Made by a program: the position numbers and the translations under genes
The notes under the pieces: model-generated
What the model saw: the letters and a program-made list of their open reading frames with translations, nothing else
What the model was told of the DNA's origin: nothing
Databases searched by the model: none
Shown here: positions 9,168-18,019 of the stretch, one piece after another
Layout: every line of letters begins with the position of its first letter
How positions within the stretch are numbered: position 1 is the stretch's first letter
Assembly: GCA_040387735.1 (NCBI GenBank)
Contig: JAZKDE010000033.1
Coordinates: 22,697 to 86,696, forward strand
DNA from: Arcicella sp040387735
Lineage (GTDB): Bacteria; Bacteroidota; Bacteroidia; Cytophagales; Spirosomataceae
Reading direction: 5' to 3'
Length of the DNA: 64,000 bases

Positions 9168-10121
9168 ATGACAAAAATTACCCAATATATCGAACAAGCA
9201 AAGGGAAAGACACTTTTCTCAATTGAGATTATTCCACCCATAAAAGGCGAAAACATTCAAGCGTTGATGAATAATATTGAACCATTAATGGAGTTCAAAC
9301 CGCCATTCATTGAAGTAACTTATCACCGAGAAGAGTATTTAGAAAAAGTAGTTGATGGGCAAATTGCCAGAATTCCTGTAAGAAAGCGACCAGGGACTGT
9401 GGGGATTTGTGCGAGTTTGATGAATCGTTTCAAAGTTGATGCCGTTCCGCACGTAATTTGTGGTGGTTTTACTCGTGAAGAAACCGAGGACTTTTTATTC
9501 GATTTGCACTATTTGGGTATTGATAATGTACTGGTACTGAGAGGTGACCCCGTAAAAGGAAATGCCGCTTTCACGCCTGAAAAAGGTGGTCACGCTTACG
9601 CAAGCGACCTTTTACAACAGGTTGTGAGCATGAATCAGGGGAAATTGCTGCACGAAGAAACGCAATCTTCTCCTACCGATTTTTGCATTGGCGTGGCGGG
9701 TTATCCCGAAAAACATTTTGAGTCGCCAAACCTAAATATTGACTTCAGCTATTTGAAACAAAAAGTAGCAATGGGGGCCGATTACATCGTTACACAAATG
9801 TTTTTTGACAATCAGAAATACTTTGATTTCGTAAAGAAATGTCGTGCCGAAGGAATCAACGTACCCATTATTCCAGGTTTAAAGCCAATCGCTACCAAAA
9901 AACAGTTAACCGTTTTACCAAGAATTTTTCATTTGGATATGCCTGACGACTTAGTTAATGCGGTAAATGCTTGCAAAACCGATAAAGACGTAAAACAGGT
10001 GGGGGTAGAATGGTGTATCCAACAATGTAAAGAATTAATTGCTGCCGAAGCTCCAATTTTACACTTTTATACCATGAGTAAATCGGAAAGCACAAAAAAG
10101 ATTGCAGAAGCTATTTTTTAG
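9168..10121 (+). CDS. metF: 5,10-methylenetetrahydrofolate reductase
   Basis: A 317-aa protein of standard length. It reduces 5,10-methylene-THF to 5-methyl-THF with FAD and NAD(P)H, supplying methyl groups for methionine synthesis. Recognisable family segments include FSIEIIPPIKGENI at the N-terminus (catalytic glutamate region), EVTYHREE, NVLVLRGDP (folate/FAD site), GADYIVTQMFFDN, and IPIIPGLKPI. The upstream region holds an imperfect palindrome at about 9119-9141 (CTGCAAA and TTTGCAG arms) that could be an operator. metK, acting later in the same methyl cycle, is elsewhere in the window at 41116. Confidence 0.95.
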   Translation: MTKITQYIEQAKGKTLFSIEIIPPIKGENIQALMNNIEPLMEFKPPFIEVTYHREEYLEKVVDGQIARIPVRKRPGTVGICASLMNRFKVDAVPHVICGGFTREETEDFLFDLHYLGIDNVLVLRGDPVKGNAAFTPEKGGHAYASDLLQQVVSMNQGKLLHEETQSSPTDFCIGVAGYPEKHFESPNLNIDFSYLKQKVAMGADYIVTQMFFDNQKYFDFVKKCRAEGINVPIIPGLKPIATKKQLTVLPRIFHLDMPDDLVNAVNACKTDKDVKQVGVEWCIQQCKELIAAEAPILHFYTMSKSESTKKIAEAIF

Positions 10122-10156
10122 GTATTTTTTTGTAAATTCACATAGAATTTTATCAT

Positions 10157-10282
10157 TTTTTAGACCACAGATTATACGAATTAGGCTTATCATCATTTAC
10201 TAATTTTCACAGATAGTATTTTCAAATCAGTGTAAATTTATAGTGACGACAGGGGTAATTCGTATAATCTGTGGTCTAAAAA
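10157..10282. repeat. 27-bp perfect inverted repeat flanking a 72-bp spacer
   Basis: The left arm at 10157-10183 (contains TAGACCACAGATTATACG) and right arm at 10256-10282 are exact reverse complements. The spacer includes further CACAG/CAGTGTAAAT fragments reminiscent of dispersed 'ccacagatta' repeats common in Bacteroidota intergenic DNA. It lies between metF and the histidine kinase and could fold into a long hairpin, ending metF transcription or protecting the mRNA. Confidence 0.8.
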
Positions 10283-10379
10283 TATAATCTTTAATTACTT
10301 GATTTACAGCAGATTAAAATAAATCGTTATCAATGGTACGAAATTTGTCTTAACGTAAATAACAAATAACCAAACCCTA

Positions 10380-13300
10380 ATGTCAAAACGCTTTACGTCC
10401 TTGCTTAAACTGATTTTTTTAAAGAAAAACATATTCCTAATCCTTGCTTTTGCGATGTTTGGATTAGCATTATTGATGTTTATTATTACTAAAAAAGGTC
10501 CCGTAAGTGCTACTGAAGATAAGTATTTATACGATATTCAGACGAAGATTCAAGATGAAATTAGAGCGTCAAATAGTGACTTGGACAAGATCTTACCCTT
10601 AGTTTCTACTTCCAAAGACACTACTTTTTCTCACCTCAAAACTCCCACAATTCTTCCCTATTATATTTTCAAAAATGGCAGACTTATCTTCTGGTCGGAC
10701 TCTAAGTTTGTTCCTGATTATCAATTAGTTGAAGGCAATTACAACCTAAAATCGGTCATTACTACGCAGGGGAAATTTATCGCCAACCGCCGTTCAGTAA
10801 TTGGTACGAATGATAATTTCGAAGTCGTTTCATTCGTAACACTTTACCGTCAATACGAATCCGAAAGCAATCACTTAAAGACAGCCTATAATCCAAATAT
10901 TTTTACGGCTGACCCACAAAATATTGATAATTTTCCCGTAGCGGCAACGCACTTAAATATGTACGCCGAAACGAAAGAGTTTTTATTTTCGGTTACTCCT
11001 TCCAAAGCCGATAACCTAAAAAATCAGTCGATTCCTGCCAATGTCATTTTGTTAGGTCTTCTCAGTATGTTTTTCTTGGTGTTATACCTTTTGGCGTGGA
11101 TTTGGTTTATGAACAAAACACACCGTTATGGTCGGGCTTTTTTGCTATTAACGGGCTATTTTTTACTGTTTCGGGCCATTATGCTTTACTATAATATTCC
11201 GTTTATTTTCTACGAATCAGCCCACTTCAACCCTAAATATTATAGTTCATCTTTCATAGCTCCGTCGCTCGGCGATTTAGTTTTAAACCTCATAGCGACC
11301 ATCATTTTATTGATTTATTTGGTTAATTATTATTTTAAAATGAGACGATATTTCTGGTTATTACATTTACCAACGCTCATTAAAAAGGTCATTTCTGTTT
11401 TCATTATCATCCTGAGTTATTCCGTTTTTCAAGGATTTTATCGCCAATTATTAAATATTTACGAAAAATCAGCGTACTTATTAGACATTGCTTTGAGCAT
11501 AGATTTCTTAGAAAAACCACTAAAAATATCCTCAATTATTGCCTTTGTTTTAGTTTCAATTATTTACTTTTTGACTAACCATTTACTTGTTAATGTACTC
11601 ATCAAGCTCAACCGAAATAAACCCCGTTGGGCATTTTATGCATTATTGATTGGGCTATTTATTTGGAGTATTTTTATTCTTGCGATTCAAGCTTCCAATA
11701 TTTTATTGATATTCTTGCACGGCTTGTACGTGGGAATCTTATTATTCAGCCAATTCCCTAAATTTCTCTATACATTCCGTTATCAAACTTCAATTTATTT
11801 CTTTTTGGGAGCGTTAACCTGTGCAACACTCGGAACTTATATCGTTTATAATCAAGCAATTAGAAAAGATTTCGTACAAAAACAGGCATTTGGAAAAAAA
11901 TATTTAGCTGAAAATGACGAAATCGGTGAGTTTAAGTTAAGTAAAGCTAATGCTGATATTGGCAAAGATTCTACCTTGAAAGTTCTCATTAAATCAGCAT
12001 TATTACCCCGTGAACAGGTTCAAAATTATATTAGAAGAACCATTTTAGACAGTTACTTCGACTATTATGACACTGAGGTTTCAGCTTTTGACATTAACGG
12101 AAAGTCATTGGATAACGTATCGGACGCTCAGAGTTTTCAGACTTACGAATCTCGTTACAAAACCCTAAAATACCGTACCGACTATACCAATTTATTTTTT
12201 ATCAATGATGCCAGTAATAGTTACCAAAAACAATACATTGATTTTATTCCATTGCTCAATGAAGACAATAAGGCGATTGGTTACGTTATTTTAGATTTAC
12301 GCAAACGCAGTGATGCCACCCGTGATGCCGCACTCGCCGATTTGCCAACCAGCGGCGAAGAACAACTGGAAGCCAGTAATTATAGTTACGCTGTTTACGA
12401 AAATGGCAAAGTCATAAAAACCGGTGGAAAAAGCTACAATTACGAGCGGAAAATGCCACTCAGTTTGGTAGAAGGCAAACAAATATCCGAAGAGGGAATT
12501 ATTGATAATGGTTATAATCACGTAGCTATTGAGAATAGGAATGGACGTAAAATTATCATTTCTTCGGAAAAAATCAGTTTAGCAACCATCTATTCTAACT
12601 TCTCATTTCTGTTTTTAACCTTAGTAATTACCATTATTTTCATCGTTTTGATATATGCAGTTCGCTATGGATTCTCGAATTTGAACGTAAATTTTGCCAC
12701 TAAAATCCAGATTTATCTCAATATTGCTTTCCTTTTACCACTCATTTTGGTAGTCGGGATTACGCTCAGTATTATCGGAACGAAACTCTCCGAAAGCCAA
12801 GAACAATCCTACGTCAGTCAGACTGAAAATGCAGGAATAAGTATTTTGCCTGCGGTTGATAGATTTATTAAAGGGAAAATGAGTACGCAATTTTTGACGG
12901 ATACGCTCAAAAATATTTCCACAAGTACTAAGAAATACGTGAGTGTTTTTGATACCACTGGACGATTATTAGCTACTAATAAATTACTGAGCTACGAAAC
13001 AGGAATCGTCTCAACTTACTTAAATCCAGAAGCTTACATCAGAATCATTGAGGAAAAAGAACACAATGCCATCATTCCAGAAAAGATGGGCAACCTTGAT
13101 TTTATGGGTTCTTACGTGGGGATTAATGCCAATGACGGTAAATTGGCGGGTATAGTAAATATTCCATTCTACGATTCTAAAGTGGCTTATGAAAAAGAAG
13201 TTGGTGCTGTTATCGGTTCATTGCTAAATACTTTTACTACTATATTTTTGGGGTTATTATTACTTTCATATTTTGCGTCTAATGTATTAACCGTCCCTTT

Positions 13301-14126
13301 ACGACTGATAACTAACAAGTTACGAAAAGTAGATTTGAGTAAACCAAGTGAACCCCTTTCTTGGCGTTCGGATGATGAAATTGGCGTTTTGATAAAAGCG
13401 TACAACGATATGTTGGTAAAATTGGAGGAATCTAAAGTAGCTTTAGCTGATACAACCAAGCAATCGGCGTGGCAACAAATGGCCAAACAAGTGGTGCATG
13501 AAATCAAAAATCCGCTTACACCGATGAAATTGTCCTTGCAATTACTCCAACATAAACTGTCGAGAGGAGCAACGATTGATACTGCCCAAATAAAAGACCA
13601 AATAGAATCATTGACAGGTCAAATTGACAATTTATCGTATATTGCCAATTCTTTTTCTGACTTTGCCCGACTACCAATTCCCAAACGGGAGGTTTTTGAC
13701 TTTGTTTATGAGGTTAATAAAGTAGCGAATTTGTTCTTTGAAGATAAAAAAATTAACATCTCAAAAGACGTACCTAACCGAACGATTATGGTTTGGGGCG
13801 ACCGTCAATTAACGGGAAATATCATCAATAACCTCTTGATGAATGCCATTCAATCGGTTCCTCATGAACGTAAACCTGTCATTAAAATCAAAGTAGAAAT
13901 TAATACCGAAACCGTAACATTTAGTATTACCGACAACGGAATTGGCGTTTTGAAGGAAAATCACAGTAAAATTTTTATGCTCGATTTCTCTACTAAAGCC
14001 GAAGGAACGGGCGTTGGCTTGGCATTAGCAAAATGGGTGGTTGATAACTCTAAAGGAAGTATTTGGTTTGATACCGTACAAGATGTGGGTAGTACATTTT
14101 ATTTCACCTTGCCCTTGGCGATTTAG
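10380..14126 (+). CDS. Large polytopic membrane sensor histidine kinase (NtrY-like C-terminus)
   Basis: A 1248-aa sensor kinase. There is one N-terminal membrane segment at ~18-36, a periplasmic region to ~220, then about seven hydrophobic helices between ~222 and ~490 and a second extracytoplasmic region to ~735. Two more helices follow near 740 and 785, then a third sensor region ~810-945 and a final helix near 955. After that come a HAMP linker (LRKVDLSKPSEPLSWRSDDEIG), the HisKA box VVHEIKNPLTPMKLSL with phospho-acceptor H1040, and a GHKL ATPase with N box, DNGIG and GTGVGLALAK. The HisKA motif resembles NtrY-type kinases. No response regulator gene is adjacent, so its partner is elsewhere. 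The ligand is unknown. Confidence 0.9.
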   Translation: MSKRFTSLLKLIFLKKNIFLILAFAMFGLALLMFIITKKGPVSATEDKYLYDIQTKIQDEIRASNSDLDKILPLVSTSKDTTFSHLKTPTILPYYIFKNGRLIFWSDSKFVPDYQLVEGNYNLKSVITTQGKFIANRRSVIGTNDNFEVVSFVTLYRQYESESNHLKTAYNPNIFTADPQNIDNFPVAATHLNMYAETKEFLFSVTPSKADNLKNQSIPANVILLGLLSMFFLVLYLLAWIWFMNKTHRYGRAFLLLTGYFLLFRAIMLYYNIPFIFYESAHFNPKYYSSSFIAPSLGDLVLNLIATIILLIYLVNYYFKMRRYFWLLHLPTLIKKVISVFIIILSYSVFQGFYRQLLNIYEKSAYLLDIALSIDFLEKPLKISSIIAFVLVSIIYFLTNHLLVNVLIKLNRNKPRWAFYALLIGLFIWSIFILAIQASNILLIFLHGLYVGILLFSQFPKFLYTFRYQTSIYFFLGALTCATLGTYIVYNQAIRKDFVQKQAFGKKYLAENDEIGEFKLSKANADIGKDSTLKVLIKSALLPREQVQNYIRRTILDSYFDYYDTEVSAFDINGKSLDNVSDAQSFQTYESRYKTLKYRTDYTNLFFINDASNSYQKQYIDFIPLLNEDNKAIGYVILDLRKRSDATRDAALADLPTSGEEQLEASNYSYAVYENGKVIKTGGKSYNYERKMPLSLVEGKQISEEGIIDNGYNHVAIENRNGRKIIISSEKISLATIYSNFSFLFLTLVITIIFIVLIYAVRYGFSNLNVNFATKIQIYLNIAFLLPLILVVGITLSIIGTKLSESQEQSYVSQTENAGISILPAVDRFIKGKMSTQFLTDTLKNISTSTKKYVSVFDTTGRLLATNKLLSYETGIVSTYLNPEAYIRIIEEKEHNAIIPEKMGNLDFMGSYVGINANDGKLAGIVNIPFYDSKVAYEKEVGAVIGSLLNTFTTIFLGLLLLSYFASNVLTVPLRLITNKLRKVDLSKPSEPLSWRSDDEIGVLIKAYNDMLVKLEESKVALADTTKQSAWQQMAKQVVHEIKNPLTPMKLSLQLLQHKLSRGATIDTAQIKDQIESLTGQIDNLSYIANSFSDFARLPIPKREVFDFVYEVNKVANLFFEDKKINISKDVPNRTIMVWGDRQLTGNIINNLLMNAIQSVPHERKPVIKIKVEINTETVTFSITDNGIGVLKENHSKIFMLDFSTKAEGTGVGLALAKWVVDNSKGSIWFDTVQDVGSTFYFTLPLAI

Positions 14127-14164
14127 ATTATTGTTAAGGTAGAATTCAAACGAACATAACAATC

Positions 14165-14800
14165 ATGACTGGAATAATCAACTACGAAACGTTTTTATTA
14201 ACGGGAATTCTACTGAATATTACCCCAGGAAACGATACCATTTTCATTCTGTCGAGAAGTATGGCACAGGGGAAAAAAGCAGGGGTTATGTCCGTTTTAG
14301 GCATTGCAACGGGTAGTATTATTCATACATTTTTAGCAGCATTTGGGTTATCAATTATTATCGCCAAATCAATTCTCGTCTTCAATATCATTAAATACGC
14401 TGGAGCAGCCTATCTTTTGTACATTGGTTTCAAAATGTTAACCGATAAAACCTCTTTGAACACCGAAAATTCAGTCGAAAATGAATCCGTTGATTACTTA
14501 AAAATATACCGAGATGGCGTTATTACCAATGTTTTAAACCCTAAAGTTGCCCTATTTTTCATCGCTTTTTTGCCTCAATTTATTGATTCTAATTTAAAAA
14601 ATACCGTTTTACCATTTCTCACACTTGGCTTTTCATTTACGATTACTGGTACAATTTGGTGCTTAATTTTAGCTTTTTTTGCTTCTACTATTTTCTCAAA
14701 ACTAAAGGTAAACAAAAACATTACGACTTACATCAATAAAATTTGTGGAATTGCTTTAATTGGACTCGGTATAAAAGTGGCTTTGACGGAAAGAAGATAA
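14165..14800 (+). CDS. LysE/RhtB family amino-acid exporter
   Basis: A 211-aa inner-membrane protein with about six transmembrane helices. The N-terminal signature is LNITPGNDTIFILSRSMAQGKKAGVMSVLGIATGS in family layout (NxxPGPD-type motif with N in place of P in PGND), and LNPKVALFFIAFLPQFI lies near the middle. The family exports amino acids such as lysine, threonine or homoserine. It starts 38 bp after the histidine kinase stop codon, so cotranscription is possible. Substrate not predictable. Confidence 0.88.
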   Translation: MTGIINYETFLLTGILLNITPGNDTIFILSRSMAQGKKAGVMSVLGIATGSIIHTFLAAFGLSIIIAKSILVFNIIKYAGAAYLLYIGFKMLTDKTSLNTENSVENESVDYLKIYRDGVITNVLNPKVALFFIAFLPQFIDSNLKNTVLPFLTLGFSFTITGTIWCLILAFFASTIFSKLKVNKNITTYINKICGIALIGLGIKVALTERR

Positions 14801-14879
14801 ACCTTATTTATTACATTTCTTGCAAAAGTTTATGACATCCTCAAGTCTTGTATCACTAAAAAAATTATTAAACTGTATT

Positions 14880-15824
14880 CTACGAAATATAAACGCCACA
14901 GCTGATTTCAAAGGTTTTACCACTTTCTAAGACCAATAAACCGTCGCCCGAATTAAAGGCATCAGTGTTTCCTGTCATTGGTTCAATAGCAATACAATCT
15001 CGGCTCGATGGAATATAAACAACGGTAAAAGTAAACCCGTCTTTCATGCCTTCTTGCCAAACATTTAAGGTCATATTTTTCTTTGGAGAATGAAGCTTTG
15101 AGATAATTTTACTCGAAGGTTTCATCGCAAAAACCGCATCTAATGTCTTTCCTTTTAAATTTATTGCCCCTCCAAAATCCACATTTGTTTTATCGGCTGA
15201 AATCATCTGACTATCAGAACTATATTGATGCGTTGCGGCAAAATCAATCTGCCAATCATCGGCTTTTTCACCTTCAACTTTAAAGTAAGGGTGCCAACCC
15301 AAAACCATCGGCATATCGTTACTTCCTGTATTTTTTATGGAATAATGAATCTCTAAACCTTCGTCGGAACTAAAAATGTGAGAAATATCCAGCACAAATG
15401 GAAACGGAAAACCAAAAGCTCCTCCAAAGTATGAATATCGTAAAGTCAAAATGGCTTCAACTTCATTTACAGTTTCTTCTACCACTTCAAAATTGGCAAA
15501 ACTCACAAAACCATGAATAGCATTTTGCAAACCAATTTCATTGATAGATAACTGATAATCAACATCTTGAAAACGATACTTTCCATTTCTGACCCGATTT
15601 CCCCAAGGAAATAAATGAGCCGAAGGGTAAGCTACCATATTAGACAAAAGTTGTTCCGCAGTATTGCCACAATCAATAACATGATGTAAATGACCATTTT
15701 TTTGCAGAGTCATTTTACGAATAATTCCCCCAAATTCGGGTAAAACATATAATGCTTCTCCCGTTTCTGGATTCGTCAAAACGTATTCTGTAAAATGTCC
15801 GAATGGTTCTTTGGTAATTTTCAT
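14880..15824 (-). CDS. Aldose 1-epimerase family protein
   Basis: A 314-aa beta-sandwich protein of the galactose mutarotase fold. Visible landmarks are NRVRNGKYRFQDVDYQL (conserved NRI-x-x-G-x-F-type element), NAIHGFV (catalytic-region histidine), LGWHPYF (second histidine, H-P-Y-F), and EPMTGNTDAFNSG near the C-terminus (catalytic glutamate region, E-P-x-T). It interconverts alpha and beta anomers of hexoses or related sugars. There is no signal peptide, so it is cytosolic. It is convergent with the LysE gene and about 100 bp downstream of the TIGR02757 gene. Confidence 0.88.
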   Translation of the reverse strand: MKITKEPFGHFTEYVLTNPETGEALYVLPEFGGIIRKMTLQKNGHLHHVIDCGNTAEQLLSNMVAYPSAHLFPWGNRVRNGKYRFQDVDYQLSINEIGLQNAIHGFVSFANFEVVEETVNEVEAILTLRYSYFGGAFGFPFPFVLDISHIFSSDEGLEIHYSIKNTGSNDMPMVLGWHPYFKVEGEKADDWQIDFAATHQYSSDSQMISADKTNVDFGGAINLKGKTLDAVFAMKPSSKIISKLHSPKKNMTLNVWQEGMKDGFTFTVVYIPSSRDCIAIEPMTGNTDAFNSGDGLLVLESGKTFEISCGVYIS

Positions 15825-15924
15825 TGGTAAGATAGGTTTTTAACCTATTTTTATGATTGTCATAATTAGACAAGACTGCATCTCAGACTGTGAATCTGAA
15901 ATTAAATCTTGCCCTTCAAAATTT

Positions 15925-16695
15925 CTACATTTCTCCCTCAACCCCCAACCCAAAAAGGGCAAAATCATATTTTACGGGGTCATTGGGGTCAAGTTGTTTT
16001 AGATTTTCCGTTAATTCTACTGCTGTTGTCCAATCTGGTTTGGGTCTTTTTATAAGTCCCAAATGTCGGGCCACTCTATCCACGTGTACATCGCATGGAC
16101 ATATCAATTGCGAAGGTTTTATATTCGTCCAAATTCCAAAATCAACACCTTTATCATCTTGCCTTACCATCCATCTCAAAAACATATTGATTCGTTTACA
16201 AGAAGAGTTTCTAACTGGTGTGGCAATGTGTTTTCGAGTCCTTTCTGGAAAATCTTCCAAGCTAAAGAAACGTTCGTGAAAATTTATCAGGTTTTGTTTG
16301 ATATTTACCTCAATCACTGGGTTCTCAATTAAAAAAGCCTCCTCTAAACTATCGTGATTACGGTAAAAATCCTTAAACCAAGCAATAAAATAAAGCGTAT
16401 CGGTAGCATTGAAGGTACGATGTTTAAAATTCAGGAAGCGTTTTAGATCAGATTCTTCGTGATTGAGTATGAAATCGTAAGGCGAATTATCCATTAATTG
16501 AATCAATTCTTTGCATTTATTGATAATCGTTTTGCGTTGTCCCCAAGCCAAAACTGCCGACCAAAACCCCATAATTTCAATATCTTGTTTCTGAGAAAAA
16601 AGGTGAGGAATACAGACGGGGTCGTTAGGAATAAAATTAGGCTGATTATACTGCAAATACTTTTCTTCTAATAAATCAGCAACGTAGGAAGTCAT
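15925..16695 (-). CDS. TIGR02757 (DUF2400) family protein
   Basis: A 256-aa cytosolic protein. I recognise the TIGR02757 layout: PNFIPNDPVCIPHLFSQKQDIEI, then FWSAVLAWGQRKTIINKCKELI, a central KRINMFLRWMVRQDDKGVDFGIW, the PCDVHVDRVARHLGL segment, and the C-terminal DPVKYDFALFGLGV. The family is widespread in Bacteroidota and is often annotated without function. The HhH-like helix arrangement recalls DNA glycosylases, which is inference only. A 55-aa membrane protein gene precedes it on the same strand. Confidence 0.85.
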   Translation of the reverse strand: MTSYVADLLEEKYLQYNQPNFIPNDPVCIPHLFSQKQDIEIMGFWSAVLAWGQRKTIINKCKELIQLMDNSPYDFILNHEESDLKRFLNFKHRTFNATDTLYFIAWFKDFYRNHDSLEEAFLIENPVIEVNIKQNLINFHERFFSLEDFPERTRKHIATPVRNSSCKRINMFLRWMVRQDDKGVDFGIWTNIKPSQLICPCDVHVDRVARHLGLIKRPKPDWTTAVELTENLKQLDPNDPVKYDFALFGLGVEGEM

Positions 16696-16786
16696 TTTGT
16701 GTGGGTATTATTGTCTATACCATGATTAAAAAAGGGTTTTCATTGACAAAATCTCTGTAATTTCCCAATCAAGGTTTTGGTAAAAA

Positions 16787-16954
16787 TCACTTAATCTTGG
16801 CAGCAAAAAAGGCGATAATTTTTGAGGGTATAGAAAATACCCAAACTAATACGGTATAAAGAAAGGCGAAGGTGGCAATGGCGGGAAAAGCCAGTGTATA
16901 AAGGACATTAAAAACAATATGTCCAAAAGTTATTTGTCGCTTGTTGCGTGGCAT
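16787..16954 (-). CDS. Small membrane protein, 55 aa, unknown
   Basis: An ATG at 16954 opens a 55-codon frame ending TGA at 16787. The product starts MPRNKRQITFGHIVFNV and continues with one long hydrophobic stretch (LYTLAFPAIATFAFLYTVLVWVF region, residues 18-40), a Pro-Ser turn, and a second amphipathic hydrophobic segment ending in AAKIK. The basic N-terminus, single or paired membrane helix and basic tail are what a real inner-membrane microprotein looks like, and the codon use matches its neighbours. It sits between the TIGR02757 gene (91 bp downstream) and the LysM gene. Function unknown. Confidence 0.6.
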   Translation of the reverse strand: MPRNKRQITFGHIVFNVLYTLAFPAIATFAFLYTVLVWVFSIPSKIIAFFAAKIK

Positions 16955-16978
16955 TTTTTACAATTATCTTTATTAATT

Positions 16979-17064
16979 AACAGTTATCAGTAAAAAAAGT
17001 TTTCTCAAGAGGAGCTAAATTATCGAATAATTCTTTCCTTGATAACTGTTTACTGATAACTGTT
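16979..17064. repeat. Family-A inverted repeat (AACAGTTATCAGTAAA arms)
   Basis: The 16-bp arms AACAGTTATCAGTAAA (16979-16994) and TTTACTGATAACTGTT (17049-17064) are exact reverse complements around a 54-bp spacer. The same arm sequence recurs at 23199-23270, 31025-31170 and 62603-62726, with degenerate copies near 22100 and 47000. It lies directly after the LysM-protein stop codon. Confidence 0.85.
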
Positions 17065-17071
17065 CCCCAAA

Positions 17072-18019
17072 CTATGGTGTCATATAACTTATTTCTGCTC
17101 TAATTCTTTTGTCCGAAGGGTTGAGTTTTTCAAAGGCTCTTGGCGATAATTTAATGATCACTTTATCACTTCCGATATCTGGTAATTTACCTACCACTTT
17201 GACCCAAATACTTTGTCCATTTGATGAATTTTTCACGTTCACCAGCGTACCTACTGGAGCAGAACGATGAAGAGCTAAATATTTTCCAGATTTATCTTCA
17301 ACATCAATTAATTCTGCCAAACCTGTTTCGATGGTCTTTCTGTAACCGGAAGCTGTTTTTGATGTCTCAGAAGAAGTCTTTGTATCACTTGGCTCCGTCG
17401 ATTCTGTTGGTCTTTGGTTAACCGTACCGTTACCTAAATTGGTATCTTCAACTTTCACAACTTCGCCTCTACCGGGTAAATCTCCTGCTTTTTTTGCTCT
17501 TTCATATTCCTGAGCATCTACAATAAGCACTTGACCTTGAGCAAGTTGGTCGGTTGTTAAGTTATTCCATTTACGCAAATCAGACATGGCAACTTTATAT
17601 TTTGTTGCTACTGCGTACAGACCTTGTCCAGATTCAACCACGTGCGAAACCATCCTTACACTTTCGGTAGGCGGCGTAATTGGCGTAGCAGTAGAAGTTG
17701 GCATTGGAACAGACTTATTAACTGGCCCTGTCGCAACTACAATACCTTTGTAGGGTATCTTGATAGTTTGCCCAACTTGTACACTTTCTGAAACGCCAGG
17801 ATTGGCTAATTTAAACTCAGGCACTGAACTTCCGTAGCGTTTTACAATCGAATATAAGGTTTGTTTAGGAGCTACTTTGTACAAAACAAAAGTTTTGCCA
17901 CCTTCTCTTTTTAGACCAATGGAGTCTTTGACAACTTCAGTAGCAAAAGTAGAAAATACGAGGGAAGACAAAGCACAAGTTAGAGCTGTTTTTACGGCGG
18001 ATTTTGGGTTATAGTTCAT
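17072..18019 (-). CDS. Exported LysM protein with C-terminal RlpA-like double-psi beta-barrel
   Basis: I chose the ATG at 18019 (315 aa), which overlaps the upstream stop by 11 bp; in-frame ATGs at 18040 and 18049 are alternatives. A signal-like segment (KTALTCALSSLVFSTFA) is followed by two LysM domains. The first contains YKVAPKQTLYSIVKRYGSSVPEFKLANP and the second HVVESGQGLYAVATKYKVAMSDLRKWNN; both are given only as landmarks. A Thr/Ser-rich linker leads to a DPBB region (ALHRSAPVGTLVNVKNSSNG ... KLSPRAFEKL). It probably binds peptidoglycan in the periplasm. The RlpA-type lytic aspartate is not evident, so a structural role is possible. Confidence 0.8.
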   Translation of the reverse strand: MNYNPKSAVKTALTCALSSLVFSTFATEVVKDSIGLKREGGKTFVLYKVAPKQTLYSIVKRYGSSVPEFKLANPGVSESVQVGQTIKIPYKGIVVATGPVNKSVPMPTSTATPITPPTESVRMVSHVVESGQGLYAVATKYKVAMSDLRKWNNLTTDQLAQGQVLIVDAQEYERAKKAGDLPGRGEVVKVEDTNLGNGTVNQRPTESTEPSDTKTSSETSKTASGYRKTIETGLAELIDVEDKSGKYLALHRSAPVGTLVNVKNSSNGQSIWVKVVGKLPDIGSDKVIIKLSPRAFEKLNPSDKRIRAEISYMTP

